Origin: Rhynchopus sp. YZ270_cl-10
Taxonomy: Eukaryota; Euglenozoa; Diplonemea; Diplonemida; Diplonemidae
NCBI GenBank assembly: GCA_964035575.1
Contig: OZ037848.1
Span: 620,001-684,000, forward strand
Direction of reading: 5' to 3'
Length of the DNA stretch: 64,000 nt
This document shows, one piece after another, positions 31,521-42,824 of the stretch. Each line of letters begins with the position of its first letter. Within the stretch, counting starts at the first letter, position 1. The notes under the pieces were generated by a model. That model was not told the DNA's origin, did no database searches, and saw nothing but the letters and a program-made list of their open reading frames with translations. Position numbers and translations under genes: made by a program.

Positions 31521-31661
31521 TTTTTTTTTTCCCTTCGAAAACTTGGAAAAATCACGTGTCGCAACAGAATATATCCACGCCACGCCCTTTTTTCCTTCCA
31601 CTTTCGCTATCGTGCGGGAACACGCTGCGTTTGAACAAAACAAAAACACACACATATTTGT

Positions 31662-31695
31662 AAGATGCACCAAGCCTCTCGTACTTAGTCACCTT
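31662..31695 (-). other. Structured element, A-type hairpin
   Basis: In gene sense AAGGTGACTAAG pairs with CTTGGTGCATCTT around a TACGAGAGG loop. Confidence 0.6.
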
Positions 31696-31783
31696 AGTAA
31701 AAAAAGAAAAATACTCACCCCCACCCGCAACGCATCTACAACGAAGTAGTTATGTTATCAAACAAATAAGACATGAGTTGATA

Positions 31784-31819
31784 AGATAAGCCCTGAACCT
31801 TCATGCTTAATATCATCTT
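31784..31819 (-). other. Structured element, A-type hairpin (diverged)
   Basis: AGATGATATTAAG in gene sense, a CATGAAGG loop, then TTCAGGGCTTATCT; outer pairs are retained. Confidence 0.5.
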
Positions 31820-31930
31820 CTAAAAAATGGATAGATTTCCCCCCTCCCTCCCCTCTCTTCAGACTATAGATGTACAAAAAAATTAAAAGGACTCTTTGCT
31901 AATAAAACCCCCCAAAAAAAACTCCCTGCT

Positions 31931-34900
31931 TCACCCAAAATTGGGTCTACCTAATAGCGACGCTCCCCCTTGCTGGCGAAGCGCTTTCTGCTGTGGGGTC
32001 AATGCACGTGGCGCTGTATGAAGAAGCGGCGAGCCCATCCCCAATCCTCCAGCACCTCTCCCTCCAGGCGACGTCGTTGTAAGCAGCCCCCCGAGGAAGG
32101 TAGCACCTCTTGGCATCCCAGGAGAGGTACGTGGACTTGACGCGTTTGCCTGTTGTAGAAGTGATGTCGCCGAAGAAGCACCAGACCTGCCCACAGGGCT
32201 TCCCAATAGACTCATCTGCAGTGGTGGTGGCGCAGATTTCTTTGCTTTAGATGGTAAAATCGGTCGAGATGCGACAGGATCAAATGGTACCTTTTTCCTT
32301 TCAATAGGTGATCCTGGAGTGGACGGCACCACAGAAGGGACGGATTGCACTGCGATTGACGATGCGCTTGGTGGCGAAGCGGAAGCGGAAACGGAAGCGG
32401 TCTTCCCAAACACGGTTCTGCTGTCAGGCCATTCAACCATCTCATCGGATGTTGTGGTAATGCTTTCGGTCATAGGCGGAAGCAGCCCTACCAGAGCCGA
32501 AGCGCCAAACGTAGACCCGCCAAGCATCTTCCCCAACATCGCCTTCAAAGGGCTGTCGCTTGCATGCTCTCCTTCTTCTTCTCCCATAAACGGTCCATTC
32601 TTCACAAGAGAAGGTGACGTAGGGGTGACAGAGACAGGAGAAATCAACCCCCGCCTCAACTGTTTCTCCGAACCTAGAGAAATCGAATGAATCGAAGGGA
32701 CAGCATCGGACCGCGCAGTGTGTGCATGCTTAGTACAATGTGTGATGGACATAGGTGATAACAGCCCATCCTCTAATGGATCCACATCAAGCGTGTCGGT
32801 GAATTTTGAGACAGCGAGGCTGTGTGTTGGTGACATTAGGATGCCTTCTTCGTCTACTTCATCCCAGGTACGTGATAGTTTCCTTCTCTTTCGTGGTGCA
32901 TCTTCGTCGAGAACGATTTGGACGCTGCGAGGGGCAGGGGAGGTGGCGGTTGGGTTGGCTGGTTTGTCTCTTCCTTCGTAGATTGTGGTGACGAAGGAGG
33001 CTGCAGAGGCTGCAGAGGCGCCACGTTCATAGACTCGAGGGGTTGCGTCGGTATCGTCGTTGTCATTCCCATCGCGTGCACGGAGCAATGCGCTGAGGGT
33101 AGCTGCAACACCACTCCCACCCCCACCAACAACCTCCTCAGAAACGAACACCTTCCCATCCTGCCGCTTCGTCGGACTCATCCCCCTCGGGTGTCCAAGA
33201 AGGGTGCGATGATGTACCGGAATCTGCGGTGCCTCCTGCTTCGCTAGAGTCCGTCCAATAACCGGACCTGGAGGAGAAAATGCCCTCGGAGAAACCCCCA
33301 CGCTTGGAGTCGGAGAGGAGGAAGCAGGAGAAGCACCGCCAAGAGGCGATGGGGAGACAGAAGGACGTTCCTTTTCTCGGCGGCGGGGCCATCCGATGCT
33401 GGAGATGGTGGTGTCGTCCATTTCGTCGGCTTTGCAGGAGTCGTAGAGACGAGAGAAGTCGCTTCCACTCCGCTGCCTATCACCAAACTGTTGTACTGCA
33501 AGAAAGCTCCGATTTGCCTCTGCCCTCGGTGAACTCCCTTCTAAAGATACCATTGCGATATGTGGCGGTTGGACTTCATGGCCACTACCAGACATCCGTC
33601 TCTCCCCTTTAGAGGGAAGGGTAGCATCAGGTCGTACGATGTAGGAAATTCTCCCCTCCTTCTTGAGTCGATCGATGGTGCGGAGGATGTGTTGTTTGAA
33701 GATGATGAGATAGATGTCGGTTTGCTCCTGCCGTTCTGCGGCGGTGTTCAGTGCGCCGTGTTTTTTGCGTTTCCGTTCGCCTGTTGATGCGATGGAGACC
33801 TTTCGAACCATTGCCGCGATAGAATTACTGCGGTTCCTTGCTGGAAGCAGCGCAGAGTTTTGTTTTTCCATTGGAAGGTAGTCCGCACCCCGCTCCTCCC
33901 TCATTCTCTCGGTGAGTTCGTGGCGGCGGTATGCAGGGGCGCCTTGCTTTGATGGCGCCTTAGGGGACATATTGACTGCTCTCGGAAACTTTCTGTAAGA
34001 TTTCTCATAAATGTCTTGCATCAAATCGCCTGTTAAAAGGTACGGCCTAGTCATAGTGCAACCTGGCGGGCCCTTCCAGCGTTGATACGCAGATTTGATG
34101 AGATTTGCAGCGTACCAATCGCCTATGGTATAACCATGCGCATAACGGTCTCGATCCTTCTTCAACTCCCGGTCAGACTTTTTAGAACGGGGGCGATCCA
34201 AATGAGATTTCGCTGCTTCTCTATCAACAAGCTTGATTTTGAAGACAGTCTCGCCGATAGCATCGATAACGTCAGGAAATAAAATTTCTCGATCCTTCGT
34301 CACCGGAAAGTCTAAATGAAGCAGAGAAGGCAAAATATCTGAGAAATCGCAGTCCGCAAACCCAAGAGGTGACGGCAGTTGCAACATTAGAGGGATAAAG
34401 TTATATGCCTTGATGATCTGCAGTGCGGTGGGGTCGTAGAAGGCCCATTCTTCGCGAAACATTTTGACAAGATCCATCTTTGCTTGGAGGAGGGGCGGGA
34501 GGAGGACTGACTCTCTGAAGTTCTCTAACACAACTGCGATGAAGAGATTCAACATCACGAACCCTACTGTAATCACAAACAACGAAAAGAAGAGCGACGT
34601 CAGCATAAACTGCAACTGCGACGTCGAACCACAATCCCCTGCCTCTTCTGAGCATTCCGGAGGAGAGATTCTACATGCCTGCATCACCACCCTCCAATTA
34701 TCAAACGTCGCCACCCGATACAACGTCAGCAACGACGCAGGGAAGGTCTCAAAGTTGAAGTGCGTATTCAAATACAAATTATTATATTCCACACGACGGA
34801 TCTTCTCGAAGAACACTGTCGCAATCACACCATAGATGAAGAACACCAAAAACAGCAGGGACCCAACATTAACCAATGCAGGTATCGAATAGTACAGAGT

Positions 34901-37900
34901 TAACAGCAGCTTCTTCAACCCTTTGAAGTGCCTTACCAGTCTGAAAATCCGTCCGAGGCGGAGGAGTTGGACAATTGAGGCTGCATTTCCTCCGGTAACG
35001 AGGGAAGTGAGAATGAGCTCACCCCATGCAGAGATACAGACGCCTAAGTCGACGCAGTTCCAGCGTGTGGCAACGTAGGTGCTCCATCCTCCAACACCAA
35101 GCTTGCAGGCAGCTTCGAATGTAAAGAGGACGTTGAAAAAGAGGTTGGAGATCTCTTGGATACGGCCCCACTCCTCGCTTTGGTCGTAGTGGATGGTGGT
35201 CATGATGAGAACGTTGACGATGATTGAGAAGATGATAGGGTACACAAAGGCCTTATGATGTACAATGCGGTAGCATAGCTTGTTGTACCATGAGGCACGG
35301 TGAGGGTCAGGTGGTGCAAGGCGGTGCTTCGCAGTCTGGTGTGCAAGGATCTTCTTGATCCGTAAGGCCTGCATTTGGTCCTTAGTTAACAACGCAGATC
35401 GGTCCATTGAGGTCTTCAAACGTGAAAAATAGTCAACGACACAGCCAACAAAGACATTCATAATGCCTAAGCCACCAAAGAACACCCAAAGCACCACCAG
35501 CAGCCCCATGTACTGTTGGTTGTCGCGGATGATGGCGCCGTTTTCTTCGTTGGTGCAGTCCACGACGGCATAGAGAACCTCCGTCCAGCCGTTGAGGATG
35601 GCGCATTCGAGGAGGGTAAGCAAGGCACGTCCTATGTTGTTGAAGGAAAATGCGTAGAGGTTGTCCCAGCGTCGTCGGATGAGGAAGACTGTGGTCGCGT
35701 TTGCGAATGCGTCGGCGTGGACCTGCAGGGTGACGTCGGGCACCCAGTCGACGAAGGGGAGCACGTTGGGTGCGATGAAGTACGTTTCGTTGGTGCAGTC
35801 GTCGTACGTAGCGTCCGAGCCATCATTGCATGTCATGAACGAGCCTTTGAAGAGCTGCACAGACACCACGCCAAACATAAAGTAGGACACAGAAGCGACC
35901 GCAAACACGTTGAACACTGCAGGAATTGTGCGTACCAAGGCAGAAATCACTATCTTCATATTCTGCGAACGAACAAGAATACGGACCGGCCTGCCCGCAC
36001 GCAAGGCACGGGAGACACGGTACATAATGTCAAACTCTTCTGCATTAGTGAACAACTGAATCGGAAGCATGAGGACCCCGACCACCACAATCATCATGTC
36101 CAGGAAGTTCCATTTCGCGCGTCGGATGTACGCAGACTTGCCTGCTTCGTGTGAGTTGAAGGTGTACACAGTGATGCGGATGAGGATCTCCAATAGGAAG
36201 ATCATCGTGAACACGACGTCAAAGACCTCGAGCACCGTCACTGCTGCAGGTGAGTCGCCGAGGAGCTTTTCGTTGAAGACAAGACTGAGGCAGGAGAAGA
36301 AGATGAGCCAGCCGATCATCTTCTCGAAGTCAATGTAGTCCCCACGCAGGATGTGCCAGAGACGCACGCGGATGGGGTTGTCTGGGAGGATGCACCACCA
36401 GGACAGGCCCAGAAGGATCTCGTGTTCGACACCGTCCTCGTTGACGACGGCTTGCCAGTCGCTCAACTCAAAGCGGTCGCGGCGGAACCCTATCTCATCA
36501 CCAGCCTTGGTCTCTGAGTGCGGGATGTAGTGACGTGAGGGACGCCGCTTGCGCTTCGACTTAGTGTTGTCCTGGACCTCGTCTGCAAAGTTGTCGACGT
36601 CAGCGTCAGGGGTTGCAGTGCTGCTGTGGTTCGTGTTGACTGTGTTGCTTGTGTTGTTGTTGTGCACTGGTGAGTTTGACTTCTGCGAAGTGCTGGACAG
36701 GCCGCGTTCACGACGCACCCCAGAGCTGTTCTTCTCTTGCAAAGCAGTGGACGCAGACACACCGCGTGGACTCGCAACACCAGCAAAGGTGAACGACCCG
36801 TCCAAGATGTCAGGGTCGTCATCAGAGTCGGACGAATCGTTCTTCGCATCGTTCAACGCACGGAACAGCGACTGCGAACGGTGCCTCGAGAAGCTCTTCT
36901 TCCTCTTCAGCAGCTCCTCCCGCTCCTTCTTCCCGTCTGCAGAGTCTGTGCCCATAGGAAGCACCAGGCTACCATGGCTCTGCACATGAATCATCTCACC
37001 CCCAAACGACCCATGGCTCGTAAACGACGGCACACTACCCAACGGCGGGTTCGTGTGCAGATTTCCATGCGGGGACAACAGCTGCTCCGGGGAGGTGGCG
37101 TTGAACGAACCTAGCGGTGAGTCCTCACGTCGCGCTGCACCAAGAAGCTCGGATGGTGGGTCCACTGAAGTCGGGGATGTGACTGAGTGGAGCAATGGCT
37201 GCGACTGCGATGCGGACGAATGCAGCACAGACGGCGGGAACAGGCTTTGTGAGGAAGGGAACACATGCGGGAGGCGGTCCGTCGTCGACATGAGCCGTGT
37301 GCTGTTGGACCGCCCTAACGGCGAGCACGGCGTCGGTGGCGGCAAGAGAGGTGCGCCGTGTGCGTTCGGTGGTCTTGAGAAGGAGGAGAGGGACGGCTTG
37401 CGCACAGCGGGTACAATTTGGCCTCGTGGCGAAGAATCACCCAAATGCAGTGTCGTCGGACTCAAAATGTTGTTCGACTCAATCGCCTCAAGCGCAGGGG
37501 TCTTCTCCGAACGCATTGCAGACTTTGCATTGCGCTGCAACAACTTTTGCTTCTGCTGTTTGTCGTACTGCATTTGCGGGGGGTATTCGGGTTCTTCGTC
37601 TTCGTCTGAATCGTCTATCATTGCGTCGATATCGTCGAGCTGCCCTTCATCGACGGATGACGTATCATCACGAAGCAAATGCTCACGCTCCAAACCTACT
37701 AGCAATATGGCGACGAAGAGGTTGAGAAGCATGTAGCGTCCGAAGAGAACGACGATGATGAAGTAGATGGATGCGTACCAGCCTACGTCGGACATTGCTT
37801 TGTACATGAAGGCACTCCAGTAGTCTTCTGTTACGATCTGGAAGACTGCGATCATCGCCCAGTAGAGGTCGTCGAAGTGGGAGCGGCGCCAGGCTGTCAT

Positions 37901-40567
37901 CCAACACTCGTCGTAGAGGTACGTCTCGTCGGTGTTGCTGTAGCATTTGTAGATCCCACGGCTGTGCTCCTCCTGGGTGCAGCACCGTGTGATCTTCCCC
38001 GCAAAAAGCTGCCTCCCCAGAATCGCAAACACAAACACAAAAAGAATCAGCAGCAACAGCAGATACCCCATGTAGGTCAAACTACTGCCCACAGTTTTGA
38101 CAATGTGCTTCAAAATACGCCACCGCCGTGCAAGCTTGATCACCCGCACCACCCGCACCAAACGGAAGACTCTAAAAATAGTAAACGACGACGACGAAAG
38201 AAACAGAATCTCCACCACAGAGACCACCGCTATGACCGCGTCGAGGACGTTGAATTTGTCTGCAATAAATTGCCGTGGAGGGATGACCAGCATCTTCACC
38301 ACTGTCTCGAAGGCGAATACTGAGACAAAGAGGATGTTCGCCAGATCCAACGCGTCGATAAGCCACTTCTCCATTTGATAGTGTTCAACAGACATCGTAA
38401 TAGCATTGAACACAATCAACGCACTCATTGTATTAGTAAAGTAAGAGTGGTGCACGATCTCTGACCCGAAATTCCGCACGATGTCCACGCAGGACTTCTT
38501 TTGAGACTGGAACTTCCACGACTCTTCGCCTTCTACGGCTGTCGCTGTCTGTTGAATGTGCACTGTCTTCTTTGGCAGAGGCAACCGCAGGGTTCTGTGT
38601 GGGTCCGAACCCATACGTGATATTGTGACATCCGGCGAGTCGACGTGCGGTGCGGAGAAGGGCGACCCGGGCACTGCGACACTGGTGGACTTGAGTGAGG
38701 AGAGGAGCGGGTTGTGCTGCATGGGGACAACAGCCGCGTCGTCGAGAGAAGGTGGCTGTAGCTGTTGCTGTGGTTGCGGCTGTAGCTGTAGCTGTGGCTG
38801 TGGCTGTGTCTTCGGCTGTGACAGCCAGTTGGAGCCGTAGGCAGAGTCGGTGAACTCAATGAGCAGCTTGCGTGCCTCAGGTGACAGCTTCGACAGTGTG
38901 GGTGACGCAACGATCTCATCCATCTGCATTTTGAGCCGTTCTTTGCGCGTCGCAGTCTTGCGCGACGCAGACAGGTCGCGATCCGGCGAGTCGCGTCCAT
39001 CTGGCGTGCTCTGCTTGCGCGCAGTCCCCGCAGCTCGTCGCCGCGTCGCTGCCGTCCCATCCCCAACCTCACGCACCATATCCGTCCACTCACGCACACC
39101 CTCGATGCGCCGTATGTTCTTCATCGCAGTCCGCCCCGCTTTGTTGAGATCCGTTGTGAAGCGCTTCCACTCCCGGTTCACACGTTCATCCTTCAGAAGC
39201 ACCTGAGCACCTTGCTCTGTCCCTGGGACGTTCCCCTGCAAGAGGTACAACGAATGCGATCGTATCCTGGAGCGGTCTGCCCCTGCAAAGGTGGCTTCCA
39301 GCGCCTCGGGCGACTCAAGACGTGCTGTGTCGTTGTGCTGTGAGGGTGCGTTCTCCGAGAAAACGTCCGAGAAGAGCTCGTCCGCGGGGCTCATGTCAAC
39401 CTCCTGGCGGTGTGCGGCACTGTGCAGCTCACGTTGCTGCGTCGCACGCTTCTGCATCTCGTTGCGTGCAGAGTCTAGCTCACGGTCCCCCTCCTCAATA
39501 GCAAAGCGCGTGAAGCTGTCCGTCACCACCGCAAGCACCAAGTTCAGCACAAAGTAGGCACCAACCAACGTCAAAATCACGAAGTAAAACGCTGCAAAAG
39601 GACTCCACCCATCCTGCACATGGTACATATGGATGTTCCAGTCATCCAAAGTAAAACACTGCAAAACAATCAACAGCGACGCTCCAACATGGTCCCAGTT
39701 CGCCCACTCAAAGGGGTTCGGTGCCTGCTTCACACAATCAAAGCCTTCTGGACATTCCTTATGAAAACTATCCACTTCACTGTCACTGCCGCAGACGGAG
39801 GTGTAGGTGAAGTTCCCTAGCTGTGCGGAATACCCATAGCAGCGTTGGTGGAGTGTCTTTGACCAGAGGATGACGCCGATTAGGCCGAATATGAAGAAAA
39901 CGAAGAGGGAGAGGAGAAGCACGTTGAAGAGGATTGGTATGGAAGCACCGAGGGTGTCCACCAGGTCGCGCATGCCTTTTACACGACTGATCGTCCGCAG
40001 AGGTCGGAAGATACGCACCACACGCAGAATTGTGAACGACTCCGTATTCGACAAAGCAAACCCCGCAAGACCTGACACCACCACCACAAAATCCAACCAA
40101 TTCCACGCCTCCCTATAGTAGCCCGACTGATGCAGAAAGCCGCCCATAGCAATAAGCTTTACAAGCATTTCAAAGGTGAAGATTCCGAGAAACACTGAGT
40201 CCAGCACTTCCGAGAAGATTCGCCATCCGGAATTGCCAAATCCTGTTACGGGGTCGTCCAGGGAGATCATGATTGCGTTGATGAGGATGCACCCGAGAAT
40301 GCAATGGTCGAATATCTTGTTGCAGGCTAGATCGATGCAAACCGAGCGAAACCACCCATCTGGGTACATGAAGAAGAATGCCCTGCTCCGTTGGTATTTG
40401 TACCGCCCTTCCTGAGAACGCAGGCTGTTCTGCGCCACTTCCTCGAAGTCGCTCTGGTATTCACTCCCCCGTCGCATGCTCAGCGCACCGCGCGGCGACG
40501 CCATGCCACCACTCGCAGAGTCCCCAAGCTTCTCCCTATGCCCCATCGGCAGGAGTGGGAGCTGCAT
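31931..40567 (-). CDS. Four-domain voltage-gated cation channel alpha subunit
   Basis: This single exon encodes 2878 residues. Four six-helix domains lie at about 85-352, 708-960, 1412-1715 and 1772-2020. The S4 sensors are Arg-rich (ILRVVRIFRPLRTISRVKG, IFRVFRLVRVVRVIKLARR, RVSRALRAGRPVRILVR, LRLGRIFRLVRHFKGLKK). A Cav-like proximal C-terminus follows (FREEWAFYDPTALQIIKAYNF...PSPLGF), matching the EF-hand-like region of calcium channels. Linkers I-II and II-III and the 800-residue C-terminus are Ser/Pro-rich and disordered. The residues two before the conserved pore Trp are D308, D915, N1659 and D1956, not EEEE. Trypanosomatids have a similarly large flagellar calcium channel (FS179), so a flagellar membrane location is plausible. 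An acceptor CTACAG (40621-40622) lies 53 nt upstream of the ATG. Confidence 0.95.
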   Translation of the reverse strand: MQLPLLPMGHREKLGDSASGGMASPRGALSMRRGSEYQSDFEEVAQNSLRSQEGRYKYQRSRAFFFMYPDGWFRSVCIDLACNKIFDHCILGCILINAIMISLDDPVTGFGNSGWRIFSEVLDSVFLGIFTFEMLVKLIAMGGFLHQSGYYREAWNWLDFVVVVSGLAGFALSNTESFTILRVVRIFRPLRTISRVKGMRDLVDTLGASIPILFNVLLLSLFVFFIFGLIGVILWSKTLHQRCYGYSAQLGNFTYTSVCGSDSEVDSFHKECPEGFDCVKQAPNPFEWANWDHVGASLLIVLQCFTLDDWNIHMYHVQDGWSPFAAFYFVILTLVGAYFVLNLVLAVVTDSFTRFAIEEGDRELDSARNEMQKRATQQRELHSAAHRQEVDMSPADELFSDVFSENAPSQHNDTARLESPEALEATFAGADRSRIRSHSLYLLQGNVPGTEQGAQVLLKDERVNREWKRFTTDLNKAGRTAMKNIRRIEGVREWTDMVREVGDGTAATRRRAAGTARKQSTPDGRDSPDRDLSASRKTATRKERLKMQMDEIVASPTLSKLSPEARKLLIEFTDSAYGSNWLSQPKTQPQPQLQLQPQPQQQLQPPSLDDAAVVPMQHNPLLSSLKSTSVAVPGSPFSAPHVDSPDVTISRMGSDPHRTLRLPLPKKTVHIQQTATAVEGEESWKFQSQKKSCVDIVRNFGSEIVHHSYFTNTMSALIVFNAITMSVEHYQMEKWLIDALDLANILFVSVFAFETVVKMLVIPPRQFIADKFNVLDAVIAVVSVVEILFLSSSSFTIFRVFRLVRVVRVIKLARRWRILKHIVKTVGSSLTYMGYLLLLLILFVFVFAILGRQLFAGKITRCCTQEEHSRGIYKCYSNTDETYLYDECWMTAWRRSHFDDLYWAMIAVFQIVTEDYWSAFMYKAMSDVGWYASIYFIIVVLFGRYMLLNLFVAILLVGLEREHLLRDDTSSVDEGQLDDIDAMIDDSDEDEEPEYPPQMQYDKQQKQKLLQRNAKSAMRSEKTPALEAIESNNILSPTTLHLGDSSPRGQIVPAVRKPSLSSFSRPPNAHGAPLLPPPTPCSPLGRSNSTRLMSTTDRLPHVFPSSQSLFPPSVLHSSASQSQPLLHSVTSPTSVDPPSELLGAARREDSPLGSFNATSPEQLLSPHGNLHTNPPLGSVPSFTSHGSFGGEMIHVQSHGSLVLPMGTDSADGKKEREELLKRKKSFSRHRSQSLFRALNDAKNDSSDSDDDPDILDGSFTFAGVASPRGVSASTALQEKNSSGVRRERGLSSTSQKSNSPVHNNNTSNTVNTNHSSTATPDADVDNFADEVQDNTKSKRKRRPSRHYIPHSETKAGDEIGFRRDRFELSDWQAVVNEDGVEHEILLGLSWWCILPDNPIRVRLWHILRGDYIDFEKMIGWLIFFSCLSLVFNEKLLGDSPAAVTVLEVFDVVFTMIFLLEILIRITVYTFNSHEAGKSAYIRRAKWNFLDMMIVVVGVLMLPIQLFTNAEEFDIMYRVSRALRAGRPVRILVRSQNMKIVISALVRTIPAVFNVFAVASVSYFMFGVVSVQLFKGSFMTCNDGSDATYDDCTNETYFIAPNVLPFVDWVPDVTLQVHADAFANATTVFLIRRRWDNLYAFSFNNIGRALLTLLECAILNGWTEVLYAVVDCTNEENGAIIRDNQQYMGLLVVLWVFFGGLGIMNVFVGCVVDYFSRLKTSMDRSALLTKDQMQALRIKKILAHQTAKHRLAPPDPHRASWYNKLCYRIVHHKAFVYPIIFSIIVNVLIMTTIHYDQSEEWGRIQEISNLFFNVLFTFEAACKLGVGGWSTYVATRWNCVDLGVCISAWGELILTSLVTGGNAASIVQLLRLGRIFRLVRHFKGLKKLLLTLYYSIPALVNVGSLLFLVFFIYGVIATVFFEKIRRVEYNNLYLNTHFNFETFPASLLTLYRVATFDNWRVVMQACRISPPECSEEAGDCGSTSQLQFMLTSLFFSLFVITVGFVMLNLFIAVVLENFRESVLLPPLLQAKMDLVKMFREEWAFYDPTALQIIKAYNFIPLMLQLPSPLGFADCDFSDILPSLLHLDFPVTKDREILFPDVIDAIGETVFKIKLVDREAAKSHLDRPRSKKSDRELKKDRDRYAHGYTIGDWYAANLIKSAYQRWKGPPGCTMTRPYLLTGDLMQDIYEKSYRKFPRAVNMSPKAPSKQGAPAYRRHELTERMREERGADYLPMEKQNSALLPARNRSNSIAAMVRKVSIASTGERKRKKHGALNTAAERQEQTDIYLIIFKQHILRTIDRLKKEGRISYIVRPDATLPSKGERRMSGSGHEVQPPHIAMVSLEGSSPRAEANRSFLAVQQFGDRQRSGSDFSRLYDSCKADEMDDTTISSIGWPRRREKERPSVSPSPLGGASPASSSPTPSVGVSPRAFSPPGPVIGRTLAKQEAPQIPVHHRTLLGHPRGMSPTKRQDGKVFVSEEVVGGGGSGVAATLSALLRARDGNDNDDTDATPRVYERGASAASAASFVTTIYEGRDKPANPTATSPAPRSVQIVLDEDAPRKRRKLSRTWDEVDEEGILMSPTHSLAVSKFTDTLDVDPLEDGLLSPMSITHCTKHAHTARSDAVPSIHSISLGSEKQLRRGLISPVSVTPTSPSLVKNGPFMGEEEGEHASDSPLKAMLGKMLGGSTFGASALVGLLPPMTESITTTSDEMVEWPDSRTVFGKTASVSASASPPSASSIAVQSVPSVVPSTPGSPIERKKVPFDPVASRPILPSKAKKSAPPPLQMSLLGSPVGRSGASSATSLLQQANASSPRTSPGMPRGATFLGGLLTTTSPGGRGAGGLGMGSPLLHTAPRALTPQQKALRQQGGASLLGRPNFG

Positions 40568-40916
40568 GGTGGGGTCACCTCAACCTAGCGACCAAATTCG
40601 TTGTCCACGATAACCCCCCCCTGTAGGAAGTCACCGCTGCATTGTTGCCTTTTCCAACTATTTTATTTTCCTGTGTTCGTTGTAAAGAGGGAAAAATCAG
40701 GGAAGTGCTGAAAATTGTGTAATAAAATCTTGTTTTGCTTTTGATCTGCATAATCCTCTGATAACGAAAAAGAGGGGGCACATAAAACGAACATTCACAC
40801 ATTCCCCCCCGATTGATATTGTTGCTATTTCCTGGGGCTAGTATTTTTTTGTTTTGTTTTACTCTCACTTCAACGACTTTTTTTGATATTTCACTCCTTT
40901 TCAAACCTCCCTTCCA

Positions 40917-42824
40917 TCACGACGCAATGGGTAGTTTCAACTTCAATTTACGTCTTTTGGAGACGGATGCAGAGTGTTTGAGTAATTTCTGTTTGCGTAT
41001 CGCGTTGAGGCGTTGCTGGGCAGGGGTGAGGCCATCGTTTTCGTCCTCACCTGCCTCACCAGCGCCGTGCCACATGCCTCCTTCGGGCTCTTCGCCTTCA
41101 CCGAGACAGCCCCCAGCAGTGTCTGCAGCAGTACGGTCCTCAGCATACATCTTGAACGGGTTGTAGTTGTCTTCGTCGATCGAGATATCGTCGTCGTCGT
41201 CGTCGTTGCCAGCGTCGTCGCCCTGCTTGCGCTTGCGTGAGAACAGCGCAACGTCGTTGACCATGTATGTTGTCTCCTGCTGCTTCTCGGCCTGCAGGCA
41301 GATGAAGTCATCACCCTTCGCGGTGAGGCGGTCGAGGATCGTGGCCTCTTCGTTGACTGCATCGCCGTCAATCCTGTGAGTGGTGTGATAAATAAAAGCA
41401 GAAAATGCCACAGAAGTGAAGCGAAGTAGAGTCGTGGAAAAAGAAAACTTGGAGGTGGCGAGATCTTTGTTAGAAGCCGGACCTATGCCGGTTTCTAATC
41501 ATAGGGGGAAAATAAACTACAAAGCAACATACATATCCGCGCCCTGGATGAACTCTCTGTCTGCCGGCGGCATTGTGTAGTACGGGATACGCCCGTCGTT
41601 CCAGTCCTTCAGCAGCACCTTGCAGGTGTCGTCGATGTTCGGCTTGCCTCCTCTCAGGAGCTTGCCCTTCTTCTCTGCAAGGGCCGCGATGAGTGCGTCG
41701 AAGGACTCAATGTGCTGCGGGAGACGGTACATATCGCGGATACGCGCCGCACCACATCTCTCCATGATGAGCTCACACGGCCCGACCACGTCGTCCAGAT
41801 GCTCAATCTTTGCCGCATTCCGCAGCGCCGTCTCCGCCGTTGTGCCGTCACTGATCACCACACCGGGGCAATCCACCACCTTCACGTGCCCCTGCAAGGA
41901 AATCTCCTGCGCAGTCGTCGTCACACCCGGTGTGTTCCCGGTCCCCACCACCCTCTCTCTCTTCAAAGCGTTGATAACCGAGGACTTCCCAACGTTGGGG
42001 AACCCAACGATTCCAACGGTGATACGCCTGCGACCGCCCTGCTCGGTGCGTTGGAACTGCTTCAGCGTTTCGAGAAGGTGGTGCACGCAGCGGTGGGTGG
42101 GGTCTTCGTAAGTCTTGGAAGTGCTGGTCTCCTGTGCAGCAACGCGGCCACCCGCTGCAGCGCTGAAGGCGATGACCGGAATGCCCTCCGTTCTGAAGTA
42201 CTCCAACCAGCGGAGGATGTTCTCCTTCGGCACCAAATCAACTTTGTTCAGGACGAGGACGAACTTCTTTTTGCCTGCAAATTGAGACTCAATTGTGCGT
42301 TCGATTTCGCCAAGTCTGCATCCAAGGGGGTCACGCGCATCCAACACCTCAAGGAGAACGTCGCTGACCTTGACAACCTTTTGGAACTCCTTCCAGAAGC
42401 GCTTTTTGGAGTTTTCCTTGCTGCGGTTCGTGGAGAGGTCGCCGTATTCGTTGCGCTTTTCGAGGAATTCCTGCGTCGCTTCGAAGTGAGTGAAGTTGTG
42501 ATTCGCCTTCAACGCCAGCGCCGCAAACTGCCCACGTTGTCTGTTCACGCCCTCCGCATCTCCATGTGTCTCACGGATTTCTTCAATACGCCTTCTCTTA
42601 CGGTCCATCTCTTCCTCGTGGCGTGACATCTGTTTGCTCTGGCGCTTCTTCTGTTTGTTCACGGTCTTCTCCATCCGGTTCGAGTACACCCCTAAGTCAG
42701 GGAGTCCCAGCTGCTTCTTCTTCCCCTGCAGGGGCATGCCAGTGCGCTTCCCCTCGGATGCACCTCCTCCAAATCCTTGGTTGCGTTTGCCTCCGGCACG
42801 TCCATGGCCACCTCCTTGACCCAT
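40917..42824 (-). CDS. GNL3: Nucleostemin/NUG1-type nucleolar GTPase (two exons)
   Basis: Exon 1 (42824-41533) and exon 2 (41373-40917) flank a 159-nt intron with GTATGTT donor and CTCACAG acceptor; joining through a split ATG codon gives 582 residues. The family exports and matures 60S pre-ribosomes in the nucleolus. The N-terminus is basic with a helical KRQSKQMSRHEEEMDRKRRR stretch. The circularly permuted GTPase shows LDARDPLGC (161-169), NKVD (193-196), the P-loop GFPNVGKSS (274-282), a switch region around TPGVTTTAQ and DCPG (318-321). DWNDGRIPYYTMPP is typical of NUG1/GNL3 rather than NOG2. Exon 2 adds an acidic stretch (DDAGNDDDDDDISIDED) and a basic KRRKLKLKLP end. Without splicing, exon 1 would stop five codons after the donor. 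An acceptor CCCAG (42865-42866) sits 40 nt upstream of the ATG. Confidence 0.95.
41374..41532 (-). other. GT-AG spliceosomal intron in GNL3
   Basis: The donor is GTATGTTG and the acceptor is TTATCACACCACTCACAG; both exon frames join in phase into family-typical sequence. This is clear evidence that host genes carry cis introns. Confidence 0.9.
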
